The notes under the pieces: generated by a model | Database searches by the model: none | Told to the model about the DNA's origin: nothing | Seen by the model: the letters and a program-made list of their open reading frames with translations, nothing else | Assembly: GCF_009193265.1 (NCBI RefSeq) | Contig: NZ_VZZZ01000001.1 | Coordinates: 682,001-746,000, forward strand | Direction of reading: 5' to 3' | Length of the DNA: 64,000 bases | DNA from: Marinobacter changyiensis | Lineage (GTDB): Bacteria; Pseudomonadota; Gammaproteobacteria; Pseudomonadales; Oleiphilaceae | Made by a program: the position numbers and the translations under genes | Shown: piece by piece, positions 9,043 to 18,293 of the stretch | Layout of the letters: each line of letters starts with the position of its first letter | Numbering within the stretch: the stretch's first letter is position 1

Positions 9043-9954
9043 TCAGCTCTCTTGACGAGCGGGCACGATGTTGGAGTCAGTGTCTGATTGTTGGCGGCCC
9101 AGGTAATACACCAACACCCCAGCGGTGATAAACATCACCCCGGTGTAAATCGCGGGGACCAGTGACATCCCATAGTTGTTCAGCATGCCCAACGCCAATA
9201 CCATCGACAGGCCGCTGTTCTGAAGGCCGGTCTCCAGGGTGATCGAAATGCTTTGCTGACGGTTAAGGGCAAACAACCGGGCGCCGTAAAAGCCGATAAA
9301 CATGGTGGACAGGTTCAGTAGCAACGCGACCGGTCCGGCACTGATGACCGAATCAATGAACGTCTCCCGCTGTTGGTAGACCAGGAAGGCAATCAACAAG
9401 GCCAGGAATATCACCGCAAAATACTTGACCCTTTGCTCAACGGCGATCGCAAGCGCCGGTTTGAAGCGCCGGACTGTCATACCGATTGAAATCGGGATAA
9501 TCGTTAATAACACCAGGCTGGCCATGGTACGGCCGATCGGCAGCGCGAGTTCTTCGCTCTCACCCATAAAGTGGAGCAGCGATCCATTAACGATGAAGGG
9601 AATGGAAAACACCGTTACCACACTTGCGACCGCCGTCAGGGTCACCGACAACGCCACATCCCCCCTGGCGATGTGAGCGTAAAGATTTGAGGTGGTTCCC
9701 CCCGGGCAAACCACCAGCAACATCACGCCAACTGCAAGTTCTGGTGCAAGTGGTACCAGATTGGCGAGGCCAAAGCCAATCAGCGGCAACACTATCAGTT
9801 GGCAGCTGAGGCCAATGGCAACGGCCTTGGGGTAAGAAACTACACGCCTGAAATCATCAGGAACCAGAGATAATCCCATTCCCAGCATGATGAGAAACAA
9901 CGAAATCGGTACTATCTGAACGTTAACAAGGTGGACGAGCTGTTCCGCACTCAT
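9043..9954 (-). CDS. Bile acid:sodium symporter (BASS/SBF) family transporter
   Basis: Protein of 303 residues with about ten membrane helices. ATG 9954 is preferred over the upstream 9996 because AGGAG lies 6 bases before it. Family features include the MGLSLVPDDFRRV stretch near 28-40, CPGGTTSNLYAHIARGDVALSV (about 95-116) and ETGLQNSGLSMVLALGML (about 235). The family carries organic anions with Na+; bacterial members of this subgroup mostly lack an assigned substrate. It stands alone, convergent with the DLH gene. Confidence 0.88.
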   Translation of the reverse strand: MSAEQLVHLVNVQIVPISLFLIMLGMGLSLVPDDFRRVVSYPKAVAIGLSCQLIVLPLIGFGLANLVPLAPELAVGVMLLVVCPGGTTSNLYAHIARGDVALSVTLTAVASVVTVFSIPFIVNGSLLHFMGESEELALPIGRTMASLVLLTIIPISIGMTVRRFKPALAIAVEQRVKYFAVIFLALLIAFLVYQQRETFIDSVISAGPVALLLNLSTMFIGFYGARLFALNRQQSISITLETGLQNSGLSMVLALGMLNNYGMSLVPAIYTGVMFITAGVLVYYLGRQQSDTDSNIVPARQES

Positions 9955-10154
9955 GATTACTCCTGTGCCAAGCCGGTTTTGCCGGGGCAACGTCATAATA
10001 TATTTTTATTTTTGGACCTGGTCACCGTCTGAAAGCAATGCACAGCTGCCAGACGAGAATTTCATCAGAGTCTAGCGGTTAGAAAGGCATGCGGGAAATT
10101 CATTTGCCGAATTGAAGGGCATAAAGGCAAAGCATAGAGGAGAAATTCAGGGCA

Positions 10155-10182
10155 ATAAAAAAGGCAGCCGAGGCTGCCTTTT
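10155..10182 (-). terminator. Intrinsic terminator of the cold-shock gene
   Basis: Eight-base stem (10161-10168 with 10173-10180, loop CGAG). On the minus strand it is followed by a run of six T, 20 bp after the stop of the CspA-like gene. Confidence 0.85.
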
Positions 10183-10201
10183 CCGAGAAGCTGTCTGTTA
10201 T

Positions 10202-10408
10202 TTACAGAGCAACTACGTTCTCTGCCTGAGGACCTTTCTGGCCCTGAGTAACAGTGAACTCGACCTGCTGGCCTTCAGCCAGAGTCTTGAATCCTGAACC
10301 AGTGATGGCACTGTAGTGAACGAAAACGTCCGGGCCGGACTCACGAGTGATGAAACCAAAACCTTTTGCTTCGTTGAAGAACTTAACAGTACCGGTAGTA
10401 GTAGACAT
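10202..10408 (-). CDS. CspA-family cold-shock protein
   Basis: Single cold-shock domain of 68 residues with both RNA-binding motifs: RNP1 KGFGFI (residues 15-20) and RNP2 VFVHY (28-32). The family binds single-stranded RNA and DNA and acts as an RNA chaperone or transcription antiterminator in the cytoplasm. The start at 10408 has an AGGAA ribosome site. More than 150 bp of gene-free DNA upstream would fit a long 5' leader, as in regulated csp genes. Whether it is cold-inducible cannot be told. Confidence 0.95.
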   Translation of the reverse strand: MSTTTGTVKFFNEAKGFGFITRESGPDVFVHYSAITGSGFKTLAEGQQVEFTVTQGQKGPQAENVVAL

Positions 10409-10661
10409 ACTTAAACATTCCTGAAATCAATAATTTTTTCTGCCTGCATCCTCATGGACGACAGACGTTTACGGAAAAACGAGCACTTGCTGAATCAAAA
10501 ACAGGACGATGAACTACTAACTACTGCGGTATACGTCTTATTCATGAACTGCTGAACTAATCTTTCCTACCCTTCAAACTTTACACTTTGTATCGGAGAA
10601 TGCAAACATTTTTTCCATATGTAAGTACAGATACCAAGGCCCTGCCAGAGCGGTGACAGCT

Positions 10662-11042
10662 TCAGCTTTTGAGCAGGGTGTAGCCCATAAGGCCCAACGC
10701 CGTCATGGCAATAGAGCCCACCACGTGGAGCGAAATCCCTGCCAATGCCATCATCCATTTGCCTTCCTGCAGGGCGGCAAACATCTCCAGTGAGAACGTC
10801 GAAAATGTCGTCAGCGCCCCACACAGACCGGTAATCGCAAACAGGCGCCATTCGGGCGACAGGGTGGAGCCATGGCTGAAAAAACCGATCAGAAAACCCA
10901 CAAGCCCGCCACCAATAAGATTGGCCACCAGGGTTCCGACGGGAATCGCATGATAACTGCTGTTGAGCCACAAGCTCAGTGCCCAGCGCAGGTTTGCGCC
11001 CACCACAGCCCCACCACTCACTGCGAGAACAGACAACCACAT
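10662..11042 (-). CDS. crcB: Fluoride-specific ion channel (Fluc)
   Basis: Membrane protein of 126 residues, the normal length for CrcB, with four helices. ATG 11042 is chosen over 11084 because GGGAG precedes it at the right distance and the GGAVVGANLRW motif then falls at about residue 10. The N (ANLIGG, about 41) and the phenylalanine-box TTFSTFS (about 80) characteristic of Fluc channels are present. It works as an antiparallel dimer that exports fluoride. I saw no fluoride riboswitch in the 70 bp leader, which is taken up by the fadE terminator. Confidence 0.92.
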   Translation of the reverse strand: MWLSVLAVSGGAVVGANLRWALSLWLNSSYHAIPVGTLVANLIGGGLVGFLIGFFSHGSTLSPEWRLFAITGLCGALTTFSTFSLEMFAALQEGKWMMALAGISLHVVGSIAMTALGLMGYTLLKS

Positions 11043-11066
11043 CCCGATGACTCCCGATGGATAAAG

Positions 11067-11100
11067 GAAAAAACCCGCGATCACCTGAATGTCGCGGGTT
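11067..11100 (-). terminator. Intrinsic terminator after fadE
   Basis: Nine-bp stem (11072-11080 with 11092-11100, 11-nt loop). Read on the minus strand it ends in six T, 13 bp past the fadE stop and just before crcB. It separates the two transcripts unless there is read-through. Confidence 0.85.
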
Positions 11101-11112
11101 CAGGTTTCCTGC

Positions 11113-13563
11113 TTAGGCGGCGTTGTGGTTTATGACGGTCTCTTTGTTCTGGGCAAACGCATCAAACGGAAAGTCGTCAACACTCAGCATTTCGAGCACA
11201 TCGGCTTCATACTTACGCATGAACTCGGCCTCTTCCTCGCTGAATATCTCGGCTTTCAGAGCTGCCTCGAAGCGCTCTTCGGGGTGCAACGCTTCCATCG
11301 GCAGCTCACCTTTGGCATACGCCTTGGTGGCCTTGCGATACAGCACTTCTGCTTTGTCGTAATCTCTCAGCAGCGCATTATAAGTGGCGACCGGGTTTTC
11401 CGCCGGACCCTCGCTTTCAGTCGACCAGATGCTTGCTGTGAGCTTGTGGCGAATCGGCGTATCCGTCGAGATCGCCCTTGCCAGAGCCCGGGTGGTGTCA
11501 TCATGGGGTTTATCCCAGCGACGACCCAGCGGCATGGTAAGTGCCCGCAAAGCCCAGGCTACCGGACGATTCGGCAGATTCTGAAGGAACTCGTCAAGGG
11601 CGTTTTCAGTGCGATATAACAGCATCGCCAGGCTGTATTGCATGACTTCCCGCTCCCCGGTCACCGGCTGGCATTCATGCCAGTTTTTCAACACCATCGA
11701 GGCCAGGTAAAGGTTAGCCAGCATATCCCCAAGTCTTGCCGAAATCAGCTCGCGCATTTTCAATTGCGACCCCAGCGTCGTCATGGCCGCATCGGCACAC
11801 AGTCCGAAAGCGGCACTGAAGCGGGCAACACCCTGGGCGTAGCGACTGGCAGCGCAGTCAAACGGCACATCGGCCTTACCGACGCCGAAGGCCTGCGTGA
11901 GAGCCCGGGCAGCGTTGCCAAAGATCAGGCCAGCATGACTGAAGAAGGCATCGTCAAAGGCATTGATATCATCGCTGTCTTTCGCCGCCAGTTCCCTCAA
12001 CACATAGGGATGGCATCGAATGGCACCCTGCCCGAAGATCATCAGGCTGCGGGTCATGATATTGGCACCCTCAACCGTGATCGGGACGGCCGCACCACTG
12101 TAACCGATACCCAGATAGTTACGGGGGCCAAGGGTGACGCTTTTACCACCATGAACATCCATGGCATCGGTCAGAATGTTGCGCTGCATTTCGGTCAGGT
12201 GGTATTTGAGAATCGCGGACGGTACCGCGGGCTTTTCACCCTTGTCGATCATATTGGCGGTTTGATTGACCGCGGCCTGGGCGATATAGGTTTGGGCGGC
12301 AATACGAGCCAGGGGCTCCTGCACACCTTCCATATCAGCTATCGGCGAATTGAACTGGCGTCGGATCCGGGTGAAACCACCTGCCGTGCCAACCGAATAG
12401 GCTGCAGCACCGGCGGCGCCTGACGGCAGCGTGATACAACGCCCCACAGACAAGCACTCCACCAGCATACGCCAGCCTTCCCCGGCCATTTCCTGGCCAC
12501 CGATCAGGTAGTCCATCGGGATGAAAACATCCTTGCCCTTGATCGGACCGTTCATGAACGGCGTGCCGATGGGACAATGGCGACGGCCGAGTTCCATGCC
12601 CTCGGTGTCTCGGGGAATCAGTGCACAGGTAATACCGAGGTCTTTTTCTTCGCCCAGCAAACCGTCGGGGTCAAACATGCGAAAGGCCAAACCAACCACT
12701 GTGGCTAATGGCGCAAGGGTGATCCAGCGCTTTTCAAAATTGAGCCTGAGGCCGACAACTTCCTCACCATTGAACTGGCCTTTGCAGACAATGCCGGTAT
12801 CCGGCAAGGCCGTGGCATCGGACCCGGCACGGGGGCCGGTCAAGCCGAAGCAGGGGATCTCGCGGCCATCGGCCAGACGCGGCAAATAGTGTTTCTTCTG
12901 CTCTTCGGTACCGTATTTCAATAGCAGTTCACCGGGACCGAGCGAGTTGGGAACACCGACGGTGACCATCAGCGCTTCGTTACCGGCCAGACGTTGCAGG
13001 ACAGCAGACTGGGCTTTGGCGGAAAATTCGAGGCCGCCATACTCCTTCGGAATGATCATTCCGAAAAATTTTTCTTTCTTGAGGAATTCCCAAAGCTCGG
13101 GCGGCAGATCCGCGCGCTCGACCGCAATATCCCATGCGTTGCACATGGAGGCTGCCTTGACACACTGGTTGTCCACGAACGCCTGTTCCTCTTCGGTCAG
13201 CCCGGTATTACGGTTGATCAGCAAATTGTGCCAGTCCGGCTGACCGGTAAAGAGCTCGCCATCCCAGCCCACGGTGCCGGCGTCAAGTGCTACTTTCTCG
13301 GTATCGGAAACCTTCGGGGCAACTTCCTTGAACATGGCGAAAACACGAGGAGTCAGCCAGCTCCTGCGCAGCTCAGTCAGGCCGCAGACCGCGGTCAGAG
13401 CCGCACCGACCAGCAACACAAAGGCCAGCCAGCCAGAGGCGAAAATCAGGGACACAAACCCCACCCCGGCCATAACGCCGATGGCAGCCTTGGCGCCTGA
13501 CTCCCGGCGCATAACGATCAACAGTCCGGCGATCGCAACCACAAATAGAATGAACGTCATCAT
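11113..13563 (-). CDS. fadE: Acyl-CoA dehydrogenase FadE
   Basis: Inner-membrane-associated flavoprotein that starts each round of fatty-acid beta-oxidation by making the trans-2-enoyl-CoA. About 816 residues, as in E. coli FadE (about 815). Two N-terminal membrane helices (about 3-18, 28-62) precede the dehydrogenase core with EFSAKAQSAVLQRLAG, CFGLTGPRAGSDA (about 240) and NYLGIGYSGAAVPITVEGANI. ATG 13563 lies 5 bases after AGAGAG; an in-frame GTG at 13569 is possible. The C-terminal DUF1974-type extension is complete. A terminator follows, so the gene is probably monocistronic. Confidence 0.95.
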   Translation of the reverse strand: MMTFILFVVAIAGLLIVMRRESGAKAAIGVMAGVGFVSLIFASGWLAFVLLVGAALTAVCGLTELRRSWLTPRVFAMFKEVAPKVSDTEKVALDAGTVGWDGELFTGQPDWHNLLINRNTGLTEEEQAFVDNQCVKAASMCNAWDIAVERADLPPELWEFLKKEKFFGMIIPKEYGGLEFSAKAQSAVLQRLAGNEALMVTVGVPNSLGPGELLLKYGTEEQKKHYLPRLADGREIPCFGLTGPRAGSDATALPDTGIVCKGQFNGEEVVGLRLNFEKRWITLAPLATVVGLAFRMFDPDGLLGEEKDLGITCALIPRDTEGMELGRRHCPIGTPFMNGPIKGKDVFIPMDYLIGGQEMAGEGWRMLVECLSVGRCITLPSGAAGAAAYSVGTAGGFTRIRRQFNSPIADMEGVQEPLARIAAQTYIAQAAVNQTANMIDKGEKPAVPSAILKYHLTEMQRNILTDAMDVHGGKSVTLGPRNYLGIGYSGAAVPITVEGANIMTRSLMIFGQGAIRCHPYVLRELAAKDSDDINAFDDAFFSHAGLIFGNAARALTQAFGVGKADVPFDCAASRYAQGVARFSAAFGLCADAAMTTLGSQLKMRELISARLGDMLANLYLASMVLKNWHECQPVTGEREVMQYSLAMLLYRTENALDEFLQNLPNRPVAWALRALTMPLGRRWDKPHDDTTRALARAISTDTPIRHKLTASIWSTESEGPAENPVATYNALLRDYDKAEVLYRKATKAYAKGELPMEALHPEERFEAALKAEIFSEEEAEFMRKYEADVLEMLSVDDFPFDAFAQNKETVINHNAA

Positions 13564-13678
13564 AGGCACTCTCTTTCATCCGTGTTCAAAGTAGGTCAGG
13601 CAATTAACGCCCGTGATGGGACTACGACTAAAGTACATTATTGGATGTCGCCCTACCAGTTTACCCGAGGCCAGCCCC

Positions 13679-16531
13679 TCAGGCTGTGACGACCACCCGA
13701 ATTCCCTCCAGAGCCATGCTGGCGCGGTCAATGGCGGCTTCCGCAGCCGCCAGCTGATCGCTGAAAAACTGCACTTCTTCATCCCGGATGGCAGGATTGT
13801 GGCGCCGCAGGGATTCCAGTCGCCTTATTTCCGGCTGCAAAAACTCCCTCACCCGCTGGCGCGCAGCATCTCGCAATGGCTCAAGCCGCTCTGCCGCCAG
13901 CCCGTCACAGTGATCAACCATGGTTTCCACCTCGGCTCTTATCCGGGGCACGATCGCCTGGGCCGTGCGACGCCGGATATTGGCACACAGCTCGTTCAGC
14001 CGGTCGTGGGGCAATGCTTCTGACAGGTTACGCCCGCTGACATCCACCAGCAGACGGACTGGTGATACCGGCAGATACCGTGTCAACTGGAGGGCTTCCG
14101 GGGCCGGGCAATGCACCGTATAAAGGGCTTCCAGCAGCAGAGTCCCTGCCCGCAGGCTCTTCACAGACAGACTGGCCAGCGCGGCCTTACCCAGATCTGA
14201 ACTGGTGACGGCATCCATAACGCCGGTCACCATCGGGTGCTCCCAACTCAGAAAGCTCATGTCCTCCCGCTCCAGCGCCTGTTGACGATTCCAGGTCACG
14301 GTCACGCCATCCTCGGGTAATTCGGGGAAATGCCCGGTCAACATGTGCTCGCCGGGACGCAGAATATCGATATCATCAGAGTGGTAGTCTACGTCAACAC
14401 CGAAGATATCGAACGCCTCCATCATGTATTCCTTGACCTGGGCCGACGATTCTTCATCTTCGATCCGCTCGATCAGGGCATCCGCCTGGTCACGGCGGCA
14501 GGAGTTGAGCTCAATCAACGCGTCCCGGCCCTGCTGCAACATGGCTCTCAGGCGAGCGGCCTCTTGTGCGGTCGCCGCGATCAGGCCGTCAAGATCGGCG
14601 TTTTCGAGCTCCAGCGCGGCGCGCCACTGATCCTTTACGGTTTCCCGGACCGCTACGCCTACCGCATTGCTTTGGGTAAACGCCTGCAGCCCTTCATCAA
14701 ACCAGCGGAACTGAACCTGCTGAACCGTGTTTTCGAGATACGGCACGTGAATGCTGATGGTTTCTGCCTGCCCGATCCGGTCAAGCCTGCCGATGCGTTG
14801 CTCAAGCAGGTCCGGATTGGCCGGCAGGTCAAACAGGATTAAATGATGGGCAAACTGGAAGTTGCGGCCTTCACTGCCTATTTCCGAACAGATCAACGCC
14901 TGAGCGCCCTGCCCGCTCTCCGCGAAATACGCGGCGGCCCGGTCCCGCTCGATCAGGCTCAGATGTTCGTGGAACGCCGCGCTCCGGATGCCGGCACGCA
15001 GCTGCAGATGCATCTCCAGCGCCATGGCGGTTTCGGCATGAGCGCAGATGACCACCACCTTGGCGGGTCTGAGACTGACCAGGGTTTGCTCGAGCCAGGC
15101 GACACGCGGATCCTCAGCCAGCCAGGTCTCATCCGGCACCATTTGCTCGGGCGTCAACGCTGCCAGACCAAGCTTCTGCTCAGGCTGGGAGTAGATGTCA
15201 GGGCAACTTAGCGGCGCCGGCCTGAGCTGGCGCTCAGGAAAACCGCGAATTGCCGCCCGGGTATTTCGGAACAGCACCCGACCGGTGCCGTGACGATCAA
15301 GCAGTGCATTGACAATCGCGGATACCGGATCTGCGACAGCCAGCAGCTCATCCAGCTCCGCTCCCAGCCATTGCCGAAGAATTTCTTGCTGAGCCCGACC
15401 CGGCGACGCGTTGGCATCCAACAGTTCACGGACTACCTGATTGACCTGCTCATAGTCGGCTTCCTGCGCCTGAAACGCTGCAAGATCATGAAAACGGGCC
15501 GGATCCAGCAGGCGCAAACGGGCAAAGTGACTGGCCACACCCACCTGTTCAGGAGTGGCAGTTAACAGCAACAGCCCTTTGGTCTCGTTTGCCAGCGCCT
15601 CGATGGTTTCGTACTCGGCGCTGGCCGCTTCCGGTGTCCAGGCCAGATGGTGGGCTTCATCGACCACCATCAGATCCCATCCTGCCGCGACAGCATCGGC
15701 TTTGGCGCCCGGGTAATGGGTCAGGAAACTGAGACTGCAGAGCACCAGTTGTTCACTCTCGAACGGATTGCTGTCGAGTTCCGCTTCCTCACCCAGCAGA
15801 TCATCCAGTTCGGGAATCGCTTCATAGCGCGACTCATCCACAATGGAAAAACGCAGGTTGAATCGGCGCAGCATCTCGACCAGCCACTGGTGTATCAGGG
15901 AGTCCGGCACCACAATCAACACTCGGCGTGCCCGCTCAGTATGGAGCTGATAATGCAGGATGAGACCGGCCTCAATGGTTTTGCCCAGCCCGACCTCATC
16001 CGCCAGCAATACACGGGGCGCGTGGCGGCGGGCGACTTCGTGGGCGATGTAGACCTGATGAGGCAAGTGCTGGGTACGGGCGCCGATCAGGCCCTGTACT
16101 GGCGAAGCACGCAGGCGATCCTGATGCTGCACCGTGGCCAACCTCAGACGAAACGCGCCACTGCGATCAAACTGCCCGGCAAACAGACGCTGGTGAGGTT
16201 CGGTAAAGTGCACGTAGCTGTTGAGCCTTACCTCGGAAATCACCCTCAGTTCGGCATCCGCAGTTTCGCCGTGATACATCAGCACGCCGGCAACTTCCTC
16301 AACCGCTTTGACCGTAAGGTGTTCGCCCTCAAAGGTTTCTATGGCCTCGCCAGGCTGATAGCGAACCCGCGCCAGTGGAGCGCTATCAATAGCGTAGGTG
16401 CGCTCTTCGTCGATGGCAGGGAAACCCAGGGTGACCCGACGACCGGAGACATCGGTTACAATCCCCAGACCCAGGCCGGTATCACTGTGGCTGACCCAAC
16501 GCTGGCCAATTACAAAATCTGTGTTGTCCAA
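13679..16531 (-). CDS. rapA: RNA polymerase-associated ATPase RapA (HepA)
   Basis: SWI2/SNF2-type ATPase of 950 residues that recycles RNA polymerase. The N-terminal Tudor-like region (about 1-110) contains GQRWVSHSDTGLGLG, as in E. coli. Helicase motif I is ADEVGLGKTIEAG (about 177-189) and motif II VVDEAHHLAW. The C-terminal helicase lobe has SEGRNFQFAHHLILFDLP and QRIGRLDRIGQ. The start codon appears to be TTG at 16531, preceded by GGAGG 4 bases upstream; no ATG is nearby and the reading matches the family start. Length and domains look intact. Confidence 0.95.
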   Translation of the reverse strand: MDNTDFVIGQRWVSHSDTGLGLGIVTDVSGRRVTLGFPAIDEERTYAIDSAPLARVRYQPGEAIETFEGEHLTVKAVEEVAGVLMYHGETADAELRVISEVRLNSYVHFTEPHQRLFAGQFDRSGAFRLRLATVQHQDRLRASPVQGLIGARTQHLPHQVYIAHEVARRHAPRVLLADEVGLGKTIEAGLILHYQLHTERARRVLIVVPDSLIHQWLVEMLRRFNLRFSIVDESRYEAIPELDDLLGEEAELDSNPFESEQLVLCSLSFLTHYPGAKADAVAAGWDLMVVDEAHHLAWTPEAASAEYETIEALANETKGLLLLTATPEQVGVASHFARLRLLDPARFHDLAAFQAQEADYEQVNQVVRELLDANASPGRAQQEILRQWLGAELDELLAVADPVSAIVNALLDRHGTGRVLFRNTRAAIRGFPERQLRPAPLSCPDIYSQPEQKLGLAALTPEQMVPDETWLAEDPRVAWLEQTLVSLRPAKVVVICAHAETAMALEMHLQLRAGIRSAAFHEHLSLIERDRAAAYFAESGQGAQALICSEIGSEGRNFQFAHHLILFDLPANPDLLEQRIGRLDRIGQAETISIHVPYLENTVQQVQFRWFDEGLQAFTQSNAVGVAVRETVKDQWRAALELENADLDGLIAATAQEAARLRAMLQQGRDALIELNSCRRDQADALIERIEDEESSAQVKEYMMEAFDIFGVDVDYHSDDIDILRPGEHMLTGHFPELPEDGVTVTWNRQQALEREDMSFLSWEHPMVTGVMDAVTSSDLGKAALASLSVKSLRAGTLLLEALYTVHCPAPEALQLTRYLPVSPVRLLVDVSGRNLSEALPHDRLNELCANIRRRTAQAIVPRIRAEVETMVDHCDGLAAERLEPLRDAARQRVREFLQPEIRRLESLRRHNPAIRDEEVQFFSDQLAAAEAAIDRASMALEGIRVVVTA

Positions 16532-16571
16532 AAAACCTCCAGACAGGTTTTAAACATAAGAATGATATTCA

Positions 16572-17327
16572 TCACTTCAACGCCGGCTGGCCCGACGTCT
16601 CGCGTACCCAATAGGCTGTTGCGCCACAAACTGCCGCTGGCACCACAAAAAGATTCAACACCGGGACCATTGCCCCCAGAGCAACCGGCAGGCCAAACCC
16701 CAACGCCGTCAGCCGCGTGTCTTGCAGGTTAAGTTTCAGGCTTTTGAAACTGACCCGGTGATTGTCCGCTGGATAGTCAACATATTGCAGCGCCATCATC
16801 CAGCAGTTGAAGGCGAACCACAGGGCAGCGGCGACCAGATTAACCACCGGGATCAGGCCCAGGATAAGCAACCCCAGAGCCCGAGGCAGGTAGTACAAAA
16901 TCTTCTGGATTTCGCGCCCGAGTGCCCGCGGGATGTCCCGGACAATCTGCCCCCAGCCGCCTTCCGTACTGACTTCCTGTCCAGTCAGGTGCTTTTCAGT
17001 CAACTCTGACAAATAACCGTAGAAAGGCGACCCGATAAGATTGGCGATGATAACAAAGCCGTAGGCAAGCATTAACAGAATGACAACGCCATACAGAATC
17101 CAGAATAGCCAGTCGAGGCTCTGCAACCAGGCCCAGTCCGGCAGCATACCCATGGCGGAGGCAATCAGTACTCCGAAGAATTCGGCGAGCAGATAGAACA
17201 GCGCACCGAACAGCAGGATATTAAGCAGCAGAGGAATCATCACGAACAAACGCAGGCCGGGCTGGCGAATCAGGCGAAAACCTTCACCCAGATACCCCAA
17301 GCCTCTGAAAAAATTACCCTTTACCAT
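16572..17327 (-). CDS. cysZ: Sulfate transporter CysZ
   Basis: Membrane protein of 251 residues of the CysZ/EI24 family, which imports sulfate for cysteine synthesis. ATG 17327 gives the family start (GNFFRGLGYLGEGFRLI). Strong hydrophobic segments lie at about 26-55, 70-95, 145-175 and 205-235, and NLIGSPFYGYLSELTE (about 98) is the conserved loop. AGG-rich sequence lies upstream. It is 40 bp from the start of rapA on the same strand, but rapA is probably transcribed separately since its start faces the cysZ stop. Confidence 0.9.
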   Translation of the reverse strand: MVKGNFFRGLGYLGEGFRLIRQPGLRLFVMIPLLLNILLFGALFYLLAEFFGVLIASAMGMLPDWAWLQSLDWLFWILYGVVILLMLAYGFVIIANLIGSPFYGYLSELTEKHLTGQEVSTEGGWGQIVRDIPRALGREIQKILYYLPRALGLLILGLIPVVNLVAAALWFAFNCWMMALQYVDYPADNHRVSFKSLKLNLQDTRLTALGFGLPVALGAMVPVLNLFVVPAAVCGATAYWVRETSGQPALK

Positions 17328-17420
17328 GGCGCCCTGACCTCTATTTTGCGGTTGGTTAATGGTAATAATGGGGCGCAGAGCATACCATGTCGCGACGTTT
17401 ACGGCAGCCGGAAGTACCCA

Positions 17421-17810
17421 ATGACCCTGAAAAATCACCTCTTCACCCTGTTGTCCTGCCAACCTCTTTGGCGAGCGGCCCTGATGATTTCCGTTATTGC
17501 CGTGATTTACCTGGCCACCACCAGTCAGGCCTACCCGGTGCCGGCGGCGGCCAACGACAAGACCAACCACTTCATCGCATTTATGGAGCTTACTCTGCTG
17601 GCGTTTCTGGCCTGGCCCGGGGCTCGGCTTCTCTATGTTGTGCCACCCATGCTGGTGTTCGGTCTACTTATCGAATTGACCCAAAGCTTTTTGCCCTACC
17701 GCGAATTTTCAATAATGGATGTAGCCGCCGACGCCGTTGGTGTGGCCGCTGGCATTGTAATCTGGCACCTGTTGCTCCGGAAAATCGTTTTGGTGAACTC
17801 AACGGATTAG
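17421..17810 (+). CDS. VanZ-like family membrane protein
   Basis: Protein of 129 residues with four helices (about 15-34, 45-62, 68-85 and 95-118). The pattern NDKTNHFIAFMELTLLAFL (about 48-66) followed by IELTQSFLPYREFSIMDVAADAVGVAAG is characteristic of VanZ-like proteins; VanZ gives low-level teicoplanin resistance, but proteobacterial members have no known role. ATG 17421 follows GGAAG and is preferred over 17346. It is divergent from cysZ. Confidence 0.8.
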   Translation: MTLKNHLFTLLSCQPLWRAALMISVIAVIYLATTSQAYPVPAAANDKTNHFIAFMELTLLAFLAWPGARLLYVVPPMLVFGLLIELTQSFLPYREFSIMDVAADAVGVAAGIVIWHLLLRKIVLVNSTD

Positions 17811-18004
17811 CGATATTCGCCCATCTTGATGTGCGATTTTTCCTACGCCGGCTGTAGGATAATTCTGCGAACTGCCGTGCGCAGAACGATTAATCCCAGT
17901 CAGGTAGATTTTAACCTATTGAACAAAAACAGTTTGTTTATTAAATCCGAAAACCATGAATGTACGTTAATGCAGACGTCACACGATTGTTATCTGCAGA
18001 TTGC

Positions 18005-18010
18005 TATAGT
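18005..18010 (+). promoter_or_regulatory. Probable -10 element of the Rsm/Csr RNA
   Basis: TATAGT, 6 bp before the predicted RNA start at about 18016. No good -35 hexamer lies 17 bp upstream, which suggests an activator-dependent promoter. An imperfect inverted repeat (TGTACGT at 17961-17967 with ACGTCACA at 17976-17983) could be an activator site but is not a textbook GacA/UvrY box. Confidence 0.5.
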
Positions 18011-18015
18011 GGCGG

Positions 18016-18250
18016 TGTCAGGGATGACAAGGAACTGGACGAAGCATTGGACGTGTCCTCACAGGATGTGAGGGGAAGCAAGGATGGTATGGACGCAAGG
18101 CTTAAGGGATAACCATTTGGATCGCCGGCTCGGATGCTGGCGCCACGGAGCTGGCCTCAGGATTAGATAGCGACACGGTAGTTGCAACCGTCGCAAGGAC
18201 GCGTCGACCTGTTCCGACCAAAGGGCAACATATGTTGCCCTTTTTTTTTC
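18016..18250 (+). ncRNA. CsrB/RsmY/RsmZ-type CsrA-sequestering RNA
   Basis: About 235-nt non-coding RNA with some fourteen GGA triplets, many in hairpin loops. These include the 5' hairpin TGTCA-GGGA-TGACA (18016-18029), a CCTCAC/GTGAGG stem with loop AGGAT, and a GCCGGC/GCTGGC stem with a GGA loop (wobble pair). It ends in a 24-bp perfect palindrome (18220-18243) followed by nine T. GGA in stem-loops is the recognition feature of CsrA/RsmA, and RNAs of this build titrate that translational repressor. The class is clear; I cannot assign the exact family name. mnmH starts 43 bp beyond the terminator. Confidence 0.85.
18220..18249 (+). terminator. Intrinsic terminator of the Rsm/Csr RNA
   Basis: Perfect 10-bp stem (AAAGGGCAAC with GTTGCCCTTT, loop ATAT) running into nine T. 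Confidence 0.95.
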
Positions 18251-18293
18251 AGTTATACTCCCGCCTTAATCAATGCTTCACCGGTTGCCGCAG

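Noticed and set aside
11043-11112. Possible fluoride riboswitch in front of crcB
   Set aside because: The 70-bp leader is filled by the fadE terminator and does not show the fluoride aptamer pattern.
11638-12423. 261-codon open frame antisense to fadE
   Set aside because: Shadow of fadE; no ribosome site or domain.
15647-16732. 361-codon open frame antisense to rapA
   Set aside because: Shadow of rapA and cysZ; no conserved motif.
17826-18071. 81-codon open frame across the 5' part of the Rsm-type RNA
   Set aside because: It ends inside a strongly structured GGA-rich RNA and has no ribosome site or similarity.
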